A stretch of 64,000 bases of DNA from Apricaphanius iberus (taxonomy: Eukaryota; Chordata; Actinopteri; Cyprinodontiformes; Aphaniidae). Below, in pieces: positions 1 through 11,803 of this stretch. The notes beneath the pieces were generated by a model. It had not been told where the DNA came from. It did not search any database and saw only the letters and a list, made by a program, of their open reading frames with translations. The DNA is taken from positions 1,054,001-1,118,000 of the forward strand of contig JAPXFQ010002465.1 of assembly GCA_028564705.1 (NCBI GenBank), in the 5' to 3' direction. The translations under genes were made by a program, and so were the position numbers. The number at the start of each line of letters is the position of its first letter. The first letter of the stretch is position 1.

Positions 1-2129
1 AATTCATTATTTCATCATATTTTGTCTAAATAAGTACCTTGATTATGTTGTCACCAACAATTTTGTTTAATTGTTTCCCTTTGTCCTTGTTCACACAGAC
101 TGTATTGAGGACCATCTCCCAGTACCTCTGCTCTCATCCACATATTGTAATGCTTTTGTCGGAAGGGCACAAAATGAGTTTGACAGTTGGAATGAATAGT
201 AGTTCATTTGACTCTGTTTGTAAATTTTATCCAGTTTTAAAGCAGTTCACTGTTGGTATTAGTGCTGTGTTGAAAAAATTAAATAATTAATTCGAAATTG
301 ATTTTTTATAAAACTTCTAAGAATTGAATTGATTTACCAGTCCAAAAGTTGCTTTCATTGTTTAACATTTTGCAGCTAAAATAGGAAGGAAAAGTGCAGA
401 CAGCTGTTTTAAGGCTTAGGTCTGAAGGGGTTAATAGTTTTCTCAGTGAACTGTTACTTACCCAGTGTTGCGTTACAGCAATATAATTTAGGTTATAATT
501 TTAGCTCAAAAAAGTGCCTTCAATATCACTGACCCATATCAATATCAAATTGGAACAGATTGGATCGTGATAATATTCTCTAACTCTTGGAAATTTGAAC
601 TGATGCCCAGCTCTAGTTGGTGTTTCTGATTAGTAAATTCACATCCTGACTAAATCTTTCATATTATGGCTTCTGACATCTTTTGTATACAGGTGCTTAC
701 CTGTATTATGACCTGTGAGAAATGTTAGAAATTACTCATTATATAAGGATGCATCTTCAATAGTCTCTCTCAGGTTGCTCCTGACCAGTAACAACAAAAC
801 CAGGGTATAAAATAAAAATCTATTTTTGCCTAATAAAATTAACAGCAATTTGCGTTTGGTATAAATATGATAAAAAAGGGATCTACAAAGACTGCCTCTG
901 TGTGTGTGTAAAGCTGAACTGCTCGTCTGTCTGCTCACACAGATACACAGATGGCACCAAACCCAAAAAGTGTTACAGCTCTTTTCTGCCCCTCAAAAAC
1001 CCACAGCACACATGTTTCTGTCTCTCCCATGTAGAGTGTTAAATGATGTCAGGGTGAGCTGTGCTTACTTCAGGTTCATCATGTAAAAAACAGCATGCCT
1101 CAGATTTAAGTTCTCAGAAAAGGGAGCATCACAACACTGGCTACGATGGGAAGCACATTGTGGTTTTTAATATTTATTGTAGTAAATCTCATGTTTTTGA
1201 TTTGGTATTGTAACTTTATCCAGTTAGTGGCACCAGGTCTTACTGGCTAAATGTACCTTAAAGATACGTCTGCTTGGAAATGGGGTAATCAAGGTGCTTC
1301 AGTCAATCCGAATCGGTTCACTGTAAAGTTTGTTTATTGATTTCATGTAATTAATAGTGTAATAAGATCTACAGTATCAGTAATATAATGTCAAGAAGGG
1401 AAGGAAAACTAGAACTAAAAGTTAAATCAATGTCCCAGTTGTTGTGACCAACTCCTTACTCCCAGTATCTGGGAAGAAGACAAATGGACAGAAGAAAGCA
1501 CAGCCAATCTGTAATAGAATTTGTGGAATAGTGTAAAAAATGAAAAATAAAATGTCTTCTTTCCAAAGCCTCCAGATGAACTGAGCTTTTTAGGAAGAGC
1601 AGCCCTGCATGCATCTGTCTGCTGCAATATCTGTTAACAGTTTGCTATGACTTAAAAGGTCGTACCGGCCCACGAGAACTCAGCTTTTGCATTGTGTTCT
1701 TGATTCCACAGTGGCCCTGCAAGTGTGTTTCCATCGTCGCTGAAGCAGCAAGCCCTACTTGTTTAATAGAACAGCTAAGGTCGGGTCCCAGCGGGAGCCT
1801 GTGTCCGTTGCTGCTCTGCTGCTGTGATAATTTAGTCAGCGGGTCGAACATACAACCTGCTGTGAAAGTGTTCATACTCTGAGAAAGATGAATGGAGACA
1901 GACATGAACAATGGTCCAAATCCAGATTACTACTAGCGTCCTGAGTGAGGACTTGGATGCTAGAGATATGCAAACTTCAAATTGAATCCATTGTTTTCTG
2001 TTATACAATACAGGCTTGCAGAGGTTTACCTACCAAGATTAAAAATTCAAACTGGGTCTGTGTAATACACCGCTTCATACCAAAAACTGTTGTTTGTTTT
2101 CATTAAATCATTTTTTGAAATAGGAATTT

Positions 2130-2510
2130 GCATTGGCAAGAATCTGACAATACAATATGCAACATGATAGAGTGAGTGTGATACATTATATTGCAATATA
2201 TCGTGATACTATGAGTAAGTCTATATTTAGTTATTTTTAAAACAGAATTTAACTGTAAAAAATAATTTTATGCCATTCTAAACACTTCAACCTGTGTCAT
2301 ATATAGAACATCTAGTTTTATTAGATGAAAACAGCCACCAACTACCAGTCATACGTTTAATTTTACTACAAAAATAATTTATCATCAATGGTTACATTCA
2401 AATAAAAAATAAATTAATTAATACATCGTTTTTGAATATCAATATATTATCGTAACAAAAATATTGCAATATATTGCTATATCTGTATTTTCTTATATCC
2501 CTATTTTTTA
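2130..2510. mobile_element. AT-rich hAT-like MITE remnant (tentative)
   Basis: The block starts near ttggcaagaatctgacaat, and ATATTGCAATATAT-type motifs occur near both ends (about 2190-2210 and 2460-2485). Similar blocks occur in fish nonautonomous hAT elements. No convincing target-site duplication was found, so limits and class are tentative. Confidence 0.3.
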
Positions 2511-3202
2511 TATACTGCTGAAAAGACCAGGTAACATCCGGAACTTTTGATGTGGGAAAGTATTACAGCGGGAACCGATTTCACCGCTACACACTTTTCA
2601 ACACAGTGGAGAAAAAGAAGAAGTTTTGAGCCAAGTATGGCTGCTGGCAGGAGCTGTCAGAGTGCAGCAAACTATGCTGACCTAGAGGAACCAATACCAA
2701 AAATAGGAGCCACGTCTGTAGTTTAGAAGGCTACTAAACAGCAATATTTGGTAAATGCTGTTGTGAGTAATGCGTAGGGCTATTTGACTGGCTGAAGGTA
2801 CTCTGGGTCAACGGTGGCAAAACCAGTAGGAAAGCAATCAACAATATCTGAATAATAACCAGCAAATGATCTACGGTTGAAATGTTTGTTTTGTTTCTAC
2901 TCTACAAATCCAGCACTCCATACATTCTGAGTTCGGTAGTCTGCCCCCCAGCAGAATTCTCCTGTAGCCCACTATGTCAGACGCAAGTTCAAGATGCAGT
3001 CTGCTGCTTGCATTAACGGAACCAATCAGCATCAAGAAAAATAAGTGGCGCTGCTGGATTTGCTGCTTTGCATATGGCATCTGATAATGTGTTAAGTAGC
3101 ATTGTAGCAATGGATTTCAGCTTCTCAGGCTGCATTTTCAAATATTTTAGATGTGTTTCTCGAAAAAAAATCTGCATGAACTGAACAGCGAATACTCTGT
3201 CC

Positions 3203-3462
3203 GTCCGTCCATCCATCCATCCATCCATCCATCCATCTTCTTCCGCTTATCCGGGGTCGGGTCGCGGGCGCAGCAGCTTAAGCAGAGAGGCCCAGACTTC
3301 CCTCTCCCCGGCCGCTTGGGCCAGCTCCTCGGGAGGAATTCTGAGGCGTTCCCAGGCCAGCTGGGAGACATAATCCCTCCAGCGAGTCCTGGGTCTTTCC
3401 CTGGGCCTCCTCCCGGTAGGATGTGCCTGGAACACCTCACCAGGGAGGCGTCCAGGAGGAGT
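3203..3462 (-). mobile_element. Rex3-like (RTE clade) LINE 3' fragment, copy 1
   Basis: Read on the minus strand, this encodes the C-terminal end of a fish LINE ORF2 (TGRRPRERPRTRWRDYVSQL, then AWERLRIPPEELAQAAG, EREVWASLL). It ends in a GATG tetranucleotide tail, visible on the + strand as a CATC repeat at about 3208-3236. A GATG tail is characteristic of Rex3 in fish. It is severely 5'-truncated at about 260 bp. AATACT flanks both ends (left near 3190, right near 3463) and may be a 6-bp duplication. Confidence 0.65.
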
Positions 3463-4164
3463 ATAATACTTTTTAAAAGCTGACCTTGTTTCCAGGAGCC
3501 ATTAGTTTAGATAACTGCAGCAGTGTATTTGATGATGACCTCGCTGTGTGATAATATAGAGAGCAAAGCTCTCTATATTATCTCTAGAACCTGTTTAGAT
3601 CCATAAATGCATTTGTAATCTGCAGTACTTTATTTAGAAAAATTGCCTCTAGTTTCGTAAATGACACGGATCGCTCGCGATCACTTTACGGCGCTCATAA
3701 AAAGTGTACTGCATTTTGACCCTCGCCGGTCTCTGCCTGCAATTTTCACATCTTCTCACAACCATGATTACAATTTAATTGCTTTTTATGATAATTTGTC
3801 TGCGCTGTTTCACCTGGATTCCTGACTCTCACCGCGAGGTTGTTTTAAAGTAGTGGCTGATTTTCCCAGGTCATATCTGTATTGCTACAATCCATGAACG
3901 TTTCTCTGAGACGGCAGATGTTTTAAAAAATAAACATGACATGCTTGGATGCTAAAAACAACATTTACCTGGTTGAAGAGCCGGGGGAAATCAGGACACC
4001 GATAGCACCAACTAGCTGCTGAGACAGCGCCCCCAAAGTGGAGCAACGCTGCAACTGCAGTTAAAATAACATCCTTATAGCTGGCGGCAGAGCGATGTCA
4101 GGCTGGGGTGGCAAGCAGATTAGCTGGAGGCGGCCGCCACGTAAATTTGAACGCAGGAAAAACC

Positions 4165-4559
4165 ATCCATCCATCATCTTCCGCTTATCCGGGGTCGGGT
4201 CGCGGGGGCAGTAGCCTAAGCAAAGAGGCCCAGACTTCCCTATCCCCGGCCACTTGGGCCAGCTCCTCGGGAGGAATCCCGAGGCGTTCCCAGGCCAGCT
4301 GGGAGACATAATCCCTCCAGCGGGTCCTGGGTCTTCCCCTGGGTCTCCTCCCGGTGGTACGTGCCCGGAACACCTCACCAGGGAGACGTCCAGGAGGCAT
4401 CCTGACTAGATGCCCGAGCCACCTCAACTGGCTCCTCTCGATGTGGAGGAGCAGCGACTCTACTCTGAGCCCCCTCCGGATGACCGAGCTTCTCACCCTA
4501 TCTCTAAGGGAGAGCCCAGCCACCCTACGGAGGAAACTCATTTCAGCCGCCTGTATCCG
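4165..4559 (-). mobile_element. Rex3-like LINE 3' fragment, copy 2, with 13-bp TSD
   Basis: The same C-terminal ORF2 segment as the copy 0.7 kb upstream, but longer. On the minus strand it reads RSQLRWLGHLVRMPPGRLPG, then RPRTRWRDYVSQLAWERLG, and ends LLPPRPDPG followed by a short ATGG tail. It is flanked by a perfect 13-bp direct repeat, cgcaggaaaaacc, at 4152-4164 and 4560-4572, the signature of target-primed reverse transcription. The frame is nearly undamaged, so the insertion looks recent. It carries no reverse transcriptase domain. Confidence 0.75.
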
Positions 4560-4584
4560 CGCAGGAAAAACCCTGTTATGAATT

Positions 4585-4890
4585 CAGTTCATTTATATTG
4601 TGCCAATTCACAACGCCTCATCTCAAGACAATTTACAAGAATAGCCATTTCACTTCATTCATTCATACATACATACAATTAATCCATACATTATTCCAAT
4701 TCATTTGAAAGTTTTCTACCTAAGGATACCCAGTTGATTGCATTGAGTCATTGACTAGCAGCATCGACGACTCCTAAACGAACATGTAGCGACAGTAGAC
4801 CGTTGCCTGCGTTGTGTCGTTGACTTCACTGCAATCCCTCATACTGAACAAGCAGGTAGCGAAAGTGGAGAGGAAAAACTATTCCAAAGA
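4585..4890 (-). mobile_element. L2-type LINE 3' UTR fragment
   Basis: Shares tcatttatattgtgccaat, a form of the cattgagtcattgac motif and an aatccctcatactgaacaag motif with the 3' regions of the longer L2-like elements at 18237 and 25548. The orientation is the same as theirs (3' end on the left). No coding part remains. Confidence 0.6.
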
Positions 4891-5635
4891 ATTTTGTCAG
4901 TGAAAAGTTAGACAGTCATTATGATCTTAATGAGGAGTTCTCGGGATGCTTGCACCAAAGTTAAGACATTAGATGTGTTTCTTCCAGGTGAGATATTTCT
5001 CTAACAGTAAATCAGCCCATCAGCAAGCTCCAGATATTCTGAGATGAAAAAAGAGGAACATCAGCTTAGGACTCCTTTACAAGAGGGTGTCAGGATCATT
5101 ACGCAGAAGTTAACTATTTCTTCTCAAAGACTGAAGGTGTGTTTCTAACTCACTATTAAATCCATAATGTGACCATTGGATCAATGTGACCATGATTCTG
5201 ATCTATACATCTGATTGATGGTCAAATATCCAAGCTGAAAAATGACCAACTAAAGCTGTGTCCAGAATCCAAAATACATCAGTTGGAAAAGTCTCACAAT
5301 TTTGTTAAATTCACTCTGTTGACTGTAGAGTAAGCCATGTGAATGTCTAAAAAAGTGGCACGGCTAAAGACAATACCGTCTGATAAATCAAATAAAAGAT
5401 CAAAGCAATTATTTCTGCCCCAAGGATGAATGTTTTAACGGTTCTGTGGCTCTAGTAGCCACAGAACAGCAGCTAGACAGGTAGAATGGCAGAGAGAGAA
5501 GGGGTAGACATGCAGCAGCAAATATGAGCTGGGGATTGAAACAGGGATAACTGTTTAGGACTGTAGTCTCTGTATAAGGTGTGCCTGCTCTATCACTGAC
5601 CATATGGCACCCCCACCCCAACGGTTTTCAACAAA

Positions 5636-5930
5636 TGGGCTGCAGAGTGGCGCAGCTGGTAGCACCGTTATCTGAAGCATGAAGGTTCTGGGTTTGAATC
5701 CCAGCCTGTGATCTCTGAATGGAATTTGCATGTTGTTACTGTGCATTTATGGGCTCTCTCTGGGTACTCCAGCTTCCCCGCTCAGTTTAGAAATATGCCT
5801 GTTTGGTGATCTGGTCATTTTAAATTGGTTGTTTGTCCTGTGATGGACAGACAATCTGGTCAGGGTGGACCTCGTCTCTCGCCCAATGACCGGTGGACAA
5901 AGGCACTAGCCTACCACGATTGTTTAAACA
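5636..5930 (+). mobile_element. tRNA-derived SINE (V-SINE type), sense
   Basis: The head carries pol III promoter-like boxes: A-box gtggcgcagctggtagca and B-box gggtttgaatcccag. The conserved SINE body follows (tttgcatgttgttactgtgc, then a tctctgggtactccagcttc segment), and then the LINE-like 3' part around tctctcgcccaatgaccg. A second, antisense copy lies at 36105-36720. Confidence 0.75.
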
Positions 5931-7224
5931 TTTCCTTCAGGTTCTTAACAACACTTTCTGTCTTCTTTAACCCTTCTTCTGTTTTTTAGAGGACTTTCTC
6001 TTGTCCTGGAGCCACAGGGCTGAAACGGCATGTGATTCTCAGCTAGTTTAAGCACTGCATTGGATCATCTCTTTTATAAACTAAAAACCTCTGATACATC
6101 CTGAACTGGATTTTTTAAAGAATTTTTTTTTAACAGAGCTGGTACTCTGTGAAAGACACAAAAACTGGATCTATCTGTTATTTTGTCAATAAGATGACGT
6201 TATATGGGGTCCTCCTTTAACGCCTGGGCTTAATTATTCTACACTGATTGCAGAGCTTTACCCCCTAATTTTACTCTTCCCTCTAGTCTTTTTCTGTTTC
6301 TTTCTCTTCGTTTGAATCACTTTTTCCTAGGATGTCAGTTCTACCCTGAGCAGTGCGAACAAAACCTTATTTACGTTTCCCCATTTCTTTAATTTATATT
6401 TAAAAAAATGAAACCAAAAATAAAAGTTTTTTCTTTTCGTGTTGGACTCTGTTTTGTAGATCTTACCTGATCTTAGTGCTTGGTGAAATCACACCAAAGA
6501 GTCAGGATTCCAGGATTTCTTTTTAAAGTAGAAGTATGTATGTAAGGTGTATTGTAAGTAGAGCCATTAGTTTTTCATTCTTTGTAGCACAAAGATAAGA
6601 CTTTATGAACTTCTACCTGTGAACCCTCCAAGCATGAAGCAATTGAAGAGCATAAAGGAGGACACTTTGTGGATATAAATTCTATAAAGAATGATCTGAT
6701 TGAAAGACTCTAAGGATCCCCTGACTCCTGATAATGACTAAGACGTCATCTGTCTCGAGCAGTTTCCTGTCATCCCTTTGTTCCATTGCTGGTTTGGATC
6801 ACTCTGTACATATTCTCTTGATATTGATGAGACATAATTTATTTGAAGGTTTATTTGGTTGTTTTTAATTTGAGAAAATAAATATATAAAAGACATAGCA
6901 AGACCAGAAGCTCATTAATTTCACATGCTTTCAATACTGATTATTTTACTCTGAGTTTAAGGTGTGTTTCTGAAGGGGGAGGTGGAATGGGTCCTGGTTA
7001 ATCACTGAGGGAAAGAGTTGTTGGAGCCTCTGTCTCTGGGTCATACTCTGTTACAGAGGAGGTCTACCTTTTACATGGTGGCGACTGCTTTAAATCATGT
7101 CACCACGTGGTCTGTTAGACTGTTGGTGGAACTCAGCACTTGAAGCAGCTGTCAGAACTGTCAGCTCATATAAATCAGAGTGTATGATTGTGGAAAACCT
7201 GGGGTAGATTACAAGCATGTCTCA

Positions 7225-7605
7225 AATACATACAAACCCGTATGACTCTAAACTTTCTACCTTTAAATTCAGACAAGACCGAAGTTGTTGTCTTTGGACC
7301 AGAAGTTTTAAAAAGGATCAATTACATCATCTGGATGATACTAAATTGGCCTCTAGTAATAGTGTAAAGAACCCCGGTGTAATTTTTGATCATGACATGA
7401 CATTATAATCCCATATAAAACGGGTTTCCAAGATTTCTTTCTTTCAGCTCTGAAATATTACTAAAATCACAAACCTCCTGTCCAGGAGTGATGTAGAGAA
7501 ACTAGTCTGTGCATTTGTTACTTCAAGGCTGGACACAATTAAGCCTTCAGTTGATCCAAAATGCTGTAGCAATAGTTCTGATGAATATTAAAAAGAGTGC
7601 ACAAA
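7225..7605 (+). pseudogene. Decayed L2-type reverse transcriptase fragment, sense
   Basis: Translates to pieces similar to the C-terminal third of the L2 ORF at 19352-21511: DKTEVVVFGPEVLK-like text, then LDDTKLASSNSVKNPGVIFD, then SRSDVEKLV-like and LQLIQNAVAIVLMNIKKS-like text, with stops and frameshifts between them. It is an old fragment without identified ends. Confidence 0.65.
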
Positions 7606-8081
7606 ACATTTGGCCTCAGAATGAGTGATGAACGGCTCTCCTTTGGTAGAACTGTCTTTTTTTTAAACGGGGGTCTTCTCTCATCTGATCATCCCTCTCA
7701 GCTGACTGACAACTTGTTGCTACATTGGGGTGAAACCTTAACATTTGTTGGCACTTCCTTGTACAAGCAGCTCCATCTCAGCCATAAGTCATCTGGTTGC
7801 TGTCTGCCTGAAACTGATGAGTTCCACTGTTGAATTGAATCTAGCTTTGACAGAGATCACCTATAGTAAACTTTTAACATCAATTTTTAATGAGATAATC
7901 CTGATCATTTCAGTTGAGATTTTAATTTATAGCATACTTAGTTCGGATAGCATAATTACCGAGATCTTAATCACCATGATGTCACCTGACTTGACAAACC
8001 AACCCTATTACCCCAAAAAGAATTTTCAGAAGGGCTTTTATTCCCAAAGTCTAATCATCTATCTTCTCTATCTGACTGCAG

Positions 8082-8209
8082 TTACTGATGTGGAGCTGAA
8101 GCGGCTGAAAGATGCCTTCAAGAGAACCAGCGGTCTCTCATGTTACATGAGCCAGCAGTGCTTCTACAGAGAAGTGCTGGGAGATGGAGTTCCCCCGAAA
8201 GTAGCAGAG
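8082..8209 (+). CDS. USP32: USP32 exon 2 (about residues 20-62)
   Basis: First USP32 exon visible. It encodes TDVELKRLKDAFKRTSG through to GDGVPPKVAE, almost identical to the vertebrate N-terminal region upstream of the first EF-hand. The acceptor is tctgactgcag and the donor GAG|gtaagc. The exon is 128 nt; it starts with the last two bases of a split valine codon and ends on a codon boundary. USP32 is a ubiquitin-specific cysteine protease reported at Golgi and late-endosomal membranes; the catalytic domain is far downstream, outside the window. The open frame continues both sides into the introns, but the splice signals and homology fix the limits. Confidence 0.95.
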
Positions 8210-8340
8210 GTAAGCCACAGTGACGTCCCGTTCAACGTCATGCAGCTGAACTGAGAGGCTGGGGAGAGAGGCCTAAACAAATGTCATGGTTTGGTTTTAT
8301 TTTGAAGTGGTTAACACATACTCTGTATTATACCCATATA

Positions 8341-10238
8341 CAGTGGCTCAAAAAGTATTTAGTCAGCCAACAATTGTCCAAGTTCTCCCACTTAAAACTA
8401 TGAGGGAGGCCTGTAATTTTTATCATAGGTATACCTCAACTATGAGAGACAAAATGAGAAAATAAATCCAGAAAATCACATGGCCTGATTTTTAAAGAAT
8501 TTATTTGAAAATGACTGTGGAAAATGAGTATTTTGTAACCTAAAAGCAAGCCAGATCTCTGGCTCTCTCAGGCCTGTAACTTTTTCTGTAAGAGGCTCCT
8601 CTGTCCTTCACTCGTGACCTGTTTCAATGGCACCTGTTTGAACTGGGTATCAGTATAAAGGACACCTTTCCAAAACCTCAAATTGTCACACTCCAAATTC
8701 CACCAATGGCAAGACCGAAGAGCTGTCAAAGGAAACTAGAAACAAGATTGTAGACCTGCACTAGGCTGGCAAGACTGAATCTACTAATAGTTACGCAGCT
8801 TGGTGTGAAGAAATCAACCGTGGGAGCAATTATCAGAAAATGGAAGACATCCAAGACCACACGGGGGACCTAGTGAATGACCTGCAGAGAGCTGGGACGA
8901 AAGTAACAAAGTCTGCCATCAGTAAGAAACTACGCCAGCAGGGATTCAAATCCTAAATAGAACTTTTTGGTAAAAACTCTACTTGTGTTTGGAGGAGAAA
9001 GAATGCTGAGTTTTATCCAAAGAACACCATACTTATGCTGCATTCCGTTTGTCTCGGAAACTCGGATGTCGGAGTTGCTGTACACAAGAACGTGATGTCA
9101 TTCCCGACTTAAAGCATTCCAGTTTGTCTCGCTACACTGCGAGTCGGAAAGAACATGGACGCTTTGAGGGCAGCAGCTGTTGAGGGGCGGGCTAGTTATT
9201 GCTATTGGTGTTAGCAGCATAGCATCTTCAGCAGACCAGCATGAAAAACAAAGCTGTACATTGTAATGCACGCATAGCAAGGCCATGCAATGTATAAACT
9301 GGTGACCGGATTAAAGCAGAAATGTAGTCAAGTGTGTAAGAGCATTTAAAAATGACATTGAAATGACAAATGGTGCGAATACAATGAAAATATATCTCAA
9401 CTACGGGCGCAGCCATCTTTGTTCTCCGATCAGTACTTCCTTCTCGGTCTACTCTCAGAGTCCCGAGTTGGAGCTTGTATATTCCGACCTAAAGGGGGCG
9501 TGTCACTGTGAAACGAAGCGAGACAACTTTTTTTTCCGACTTTCCGACTCGGAAAGGTTAACTGGAATGCAGCACTACTGTGAAGCATGGCGGTGGAAGC
9601 ATCAGGCTTTGGGGCTGTTTTTCTGCAAACGGACCAGGATGACTGATAAGTTTAAAGAAAAGAATGAATGGGCCCATGTATCACGACATTTTGAGTGAAA
9701 ACCTCCTTCCATCAGCGAAGGTATTGAAGAAACGTTGCCGAATCTTTTAGCATGACAATGAGCCCAAACATACTGGCTGGGTAACAAAGGAGTAGCTCGT
9801 AAGAATCATTTCAAGGTTCTAGAGTGGCTTAGCCAGTCTCCAGATCTCAACCCCCATAGAATTGAAAGTCCTGGTTGCCCAGCGACAGCCCCAAAACATC
9901 ACTGCTCCAGAGGAGATCTGCATGGTGGAATGGGCCAAAATACCAGCAACAGTGTGTGAAAACCTGGTGAAGACTTACAGAAAACGTTTTAATCTCTGTC
10001 AGTGCCAACAAAGGGTATATAACATAAGTATTGAGGTGAACTGTTGTTATTGACCGTAGTTTCTTCTATAATTTGTAAATCTGTTCTTTAAAAATCAGAC
10101 TGTGATTTTCTGGATTTTTTTCTCTCATTTTTTCTCCCACAGTTGAAGTATACCTATCGTGTAAATTACAGGTCTCTCTCATCTTTTTTTAAGTGGGAGA
10201 ACTTGCATAATTGTTGACTTACTAAATACTTGTTTGCC
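8341..10238 (+). mobile_element. Decayed Tc1-like transposon with nested insertion
   Basis: Begins cagtggctcaaaaagtattt directly after a TA and ends near 10238 with an inverted version of the same sequence; the outer inverted repeats are roughly 200 bp. Internally, Tc1 transposase-like sequence is readable but disrupted: a helix-turn-helix start near 8706 and a DDE-like region near 9640-9870 (AGCATGACAATGAGCCC, and TCTCCAGATCTCAACCCC for the SPDLNP box). A separate element of about 540 bp interrupts it at 9036-9574. It sits only 130 bp downstream of exon 2. Confidence 0.8.
9036..9574. mobile_element. Nested nonautonomous DNA transposon inside the Tc1
   Basis: Terminal inverted repeats of tgctgcattcc plus further CGGAA-rich symmetry, with flanks TTA (left) and CTA (right). 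This fits a 3-bp TWA-type duplication (Harbinger-like) or a 2-bp TA. The Tc1 transposase sequence resumes directly on the other side (accatactt then actgtgaagcatgg). No transposase of its own was seen. Confidence 0.65.
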
Positions 10239-11032
10239 CGAGTTTAGATTTCATGCAGGATGTAAATATTTCCTCTTCATTAAAATAGATGCAGTGATGA
10301 AGACCTACTCTGGTTTTAAAGACAAAAGTGTAAACATTGTTGTTGCTTTTGTTGTCTCCACGAATGACGAAAACATAGATGAAAAGATTTTATTAAAACA
10401 TAGATGATCGAAGTTAGGAGTTGGAGTTTTCCGGGATTTGATACACAACCTGCTATGTATTGGCTTGGGGGCCTGATGCAGACTTTTTTAAATAATCTGT
10501 TTCAGAGTTTTTGACCTAACTCAGTCATCATACAGTACCTACAGTTGACCTTCCCATCTGACCTGCTCAATCATATCCGCCACAACCTGAGTTGCCTCAC
10601 CATTTTTGAAAGCACATGACATGGCACTGTAAATTCTTCTGGGTTTCCCTAGCAATCAGTTTTTCCTTCTTCCAAAGATATTGATTGCTAAGTAGAGACA
10701 CCGCTAAAGCTCATTGACCTGCTCAGATATCAACAGATTTCCCTAGAGATGTGCAGGGAGCGCTACTGAGAGACTAGTTGTTAAGGTCTATGGTGGTCAA
10801 CAACATTCTCTGTAAACCTTAAAATTATTCATAACCCTAGTAGAGCCTGATGTTTTTTCTCAATTTCAGCAATACTGGAAGCACAGAAATATGATATAAG
10901 CCAAATTATGTAGGTCAATAAACATAGAAGGCAAACAGATTAACACTAACTGTTTCAGGAAAGTGTTCCATATCACTAGAGTAAGAGTTGTATGGAGGAC
11001 TGCAGCTGTATGTTTTCAATCAGACTCACAGT

Positions 11033-11310
11033 TGAGCTCAAAAGTATCCATACCCCTCGCAGATATGCATTATGATACTAATGTGTGCCTTGGATTTAAA
11101 TTAAAAAAGGGAGCACTCTGTGTTTAAGTTATTTTTAAAGGGCATGTCCAAATTTTGCATAAACATTCCAAGTTGTGACAGTGTGTGGCAAATTTAAGGT
11201 TCTTGGAGTGGTCCAAGTCAGTCATTACTGAAATCTGATTGAGATTCTGTGAACGGAGCTAAAGATTAGGGTGAAGGCATAATGCCCTTTCAACAACCAA
11301 AGTCTTGGAG
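11033..11310 (+). mobile_element. Tc1-like remnant
   Basis: Contains a Tc1-style end (gctcaaaagtatccatac) and weak similarity to the last part of a Tc1 transposase near 11200-11300 (gttcttggagtggtccaagt). It is heavily decayed and one end is missing. Confidence 0.35.
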
Positions 11311-11681
11311 CACGTAGAAAAAACGGAACGGTGTAATGGCTGGTCCCACTGCAACATTTTTAAAAGGTCATATGATTCCACACCTTGAGGGACCCCATAC
11401 AAGGCAGTAAAGATCCTGGATACTATGGAACTAGAGTTGGGACGTATGTATTGTGACTTGTACGCGTTTTGAAAAATACAAGTACGGATTCATTTAATAA
11501 TACAAGTACAAATCAGGGAATACAAGTCACTAAATACAAGTACAAATCACGCTACTCCCAGAACCAATCAGATTTCTCGATTCCCTAACCAATCACGGAG
11601 AGAGGAGGGCGGTGTTCTTCTGTGTTCACAACCAAACTTGACTCTTGGAAAAGTGCAGCCGAAGTCCCATCTGTCATTACC

Positions 11682-11803
11682 ACACACAGTTCTCTGAAGG
11701 TGAGTCGGTTTGTCATAAACAAAAATTTCTCTGAAGACTGAAAGACATGTCCCTGCTATTAACTAATAGAGAGAAACTGACTCACCTTCAGAGAACTGTG
11801 TGT
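11682..11803. repeat. 30-bp inverted repeat around a 62-bp spacer
   Basis: The left arm at 11682-11711 and right arm at 11774-11803 are inverted copies of a 30-mer beginning acacacagttctctgaagg, with one mismatch. Upstream, 11440-11560 repeats tacaagtaca-type motifs several times. This probably marks a palindromic nonautonomous element of unknown class; its outer limits could not be placed. Confidence 0.7.

Larger units (their letters stand above)
1..8081 (+). other. USP32: Upstream intron of USP32 (3' part)
   Basis: This stretch ends at the acceptor of the first exon seen in the window (tctgactgcag). I found no coding exon in it. The expected exon 1, which encodes the N-terminal start of USP32, was not recognisable on the + strand, so the gene start is inferred to lie upstream of the window. 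The region holds two Rex3-like 3' ends, L2-type fragments and one SINE, listed separately. Within 1-2100, 2520-3200, 3465-4150, 4890-5630 and 5935-7220 I see only AT-rich noncoding sequence with short open frames that lack codon-like composition or recognisable motifs. Confidence 0.7.

Noticed and set aside
1..8081. USP32 exon 1 within the window
   Set aside because: I looked for the conserved start (MGAKES-type sequence with a donor in the right phase) and saw none. The frame at 39-290 shows no similarity to USP32.
7745..8081. Upstream coding extension of exon 2
   Set aside because: The frame is open, but the sequence before tctgactgcag does not resemble USP32, and an ideal acceptor is present at the conserved boundary.
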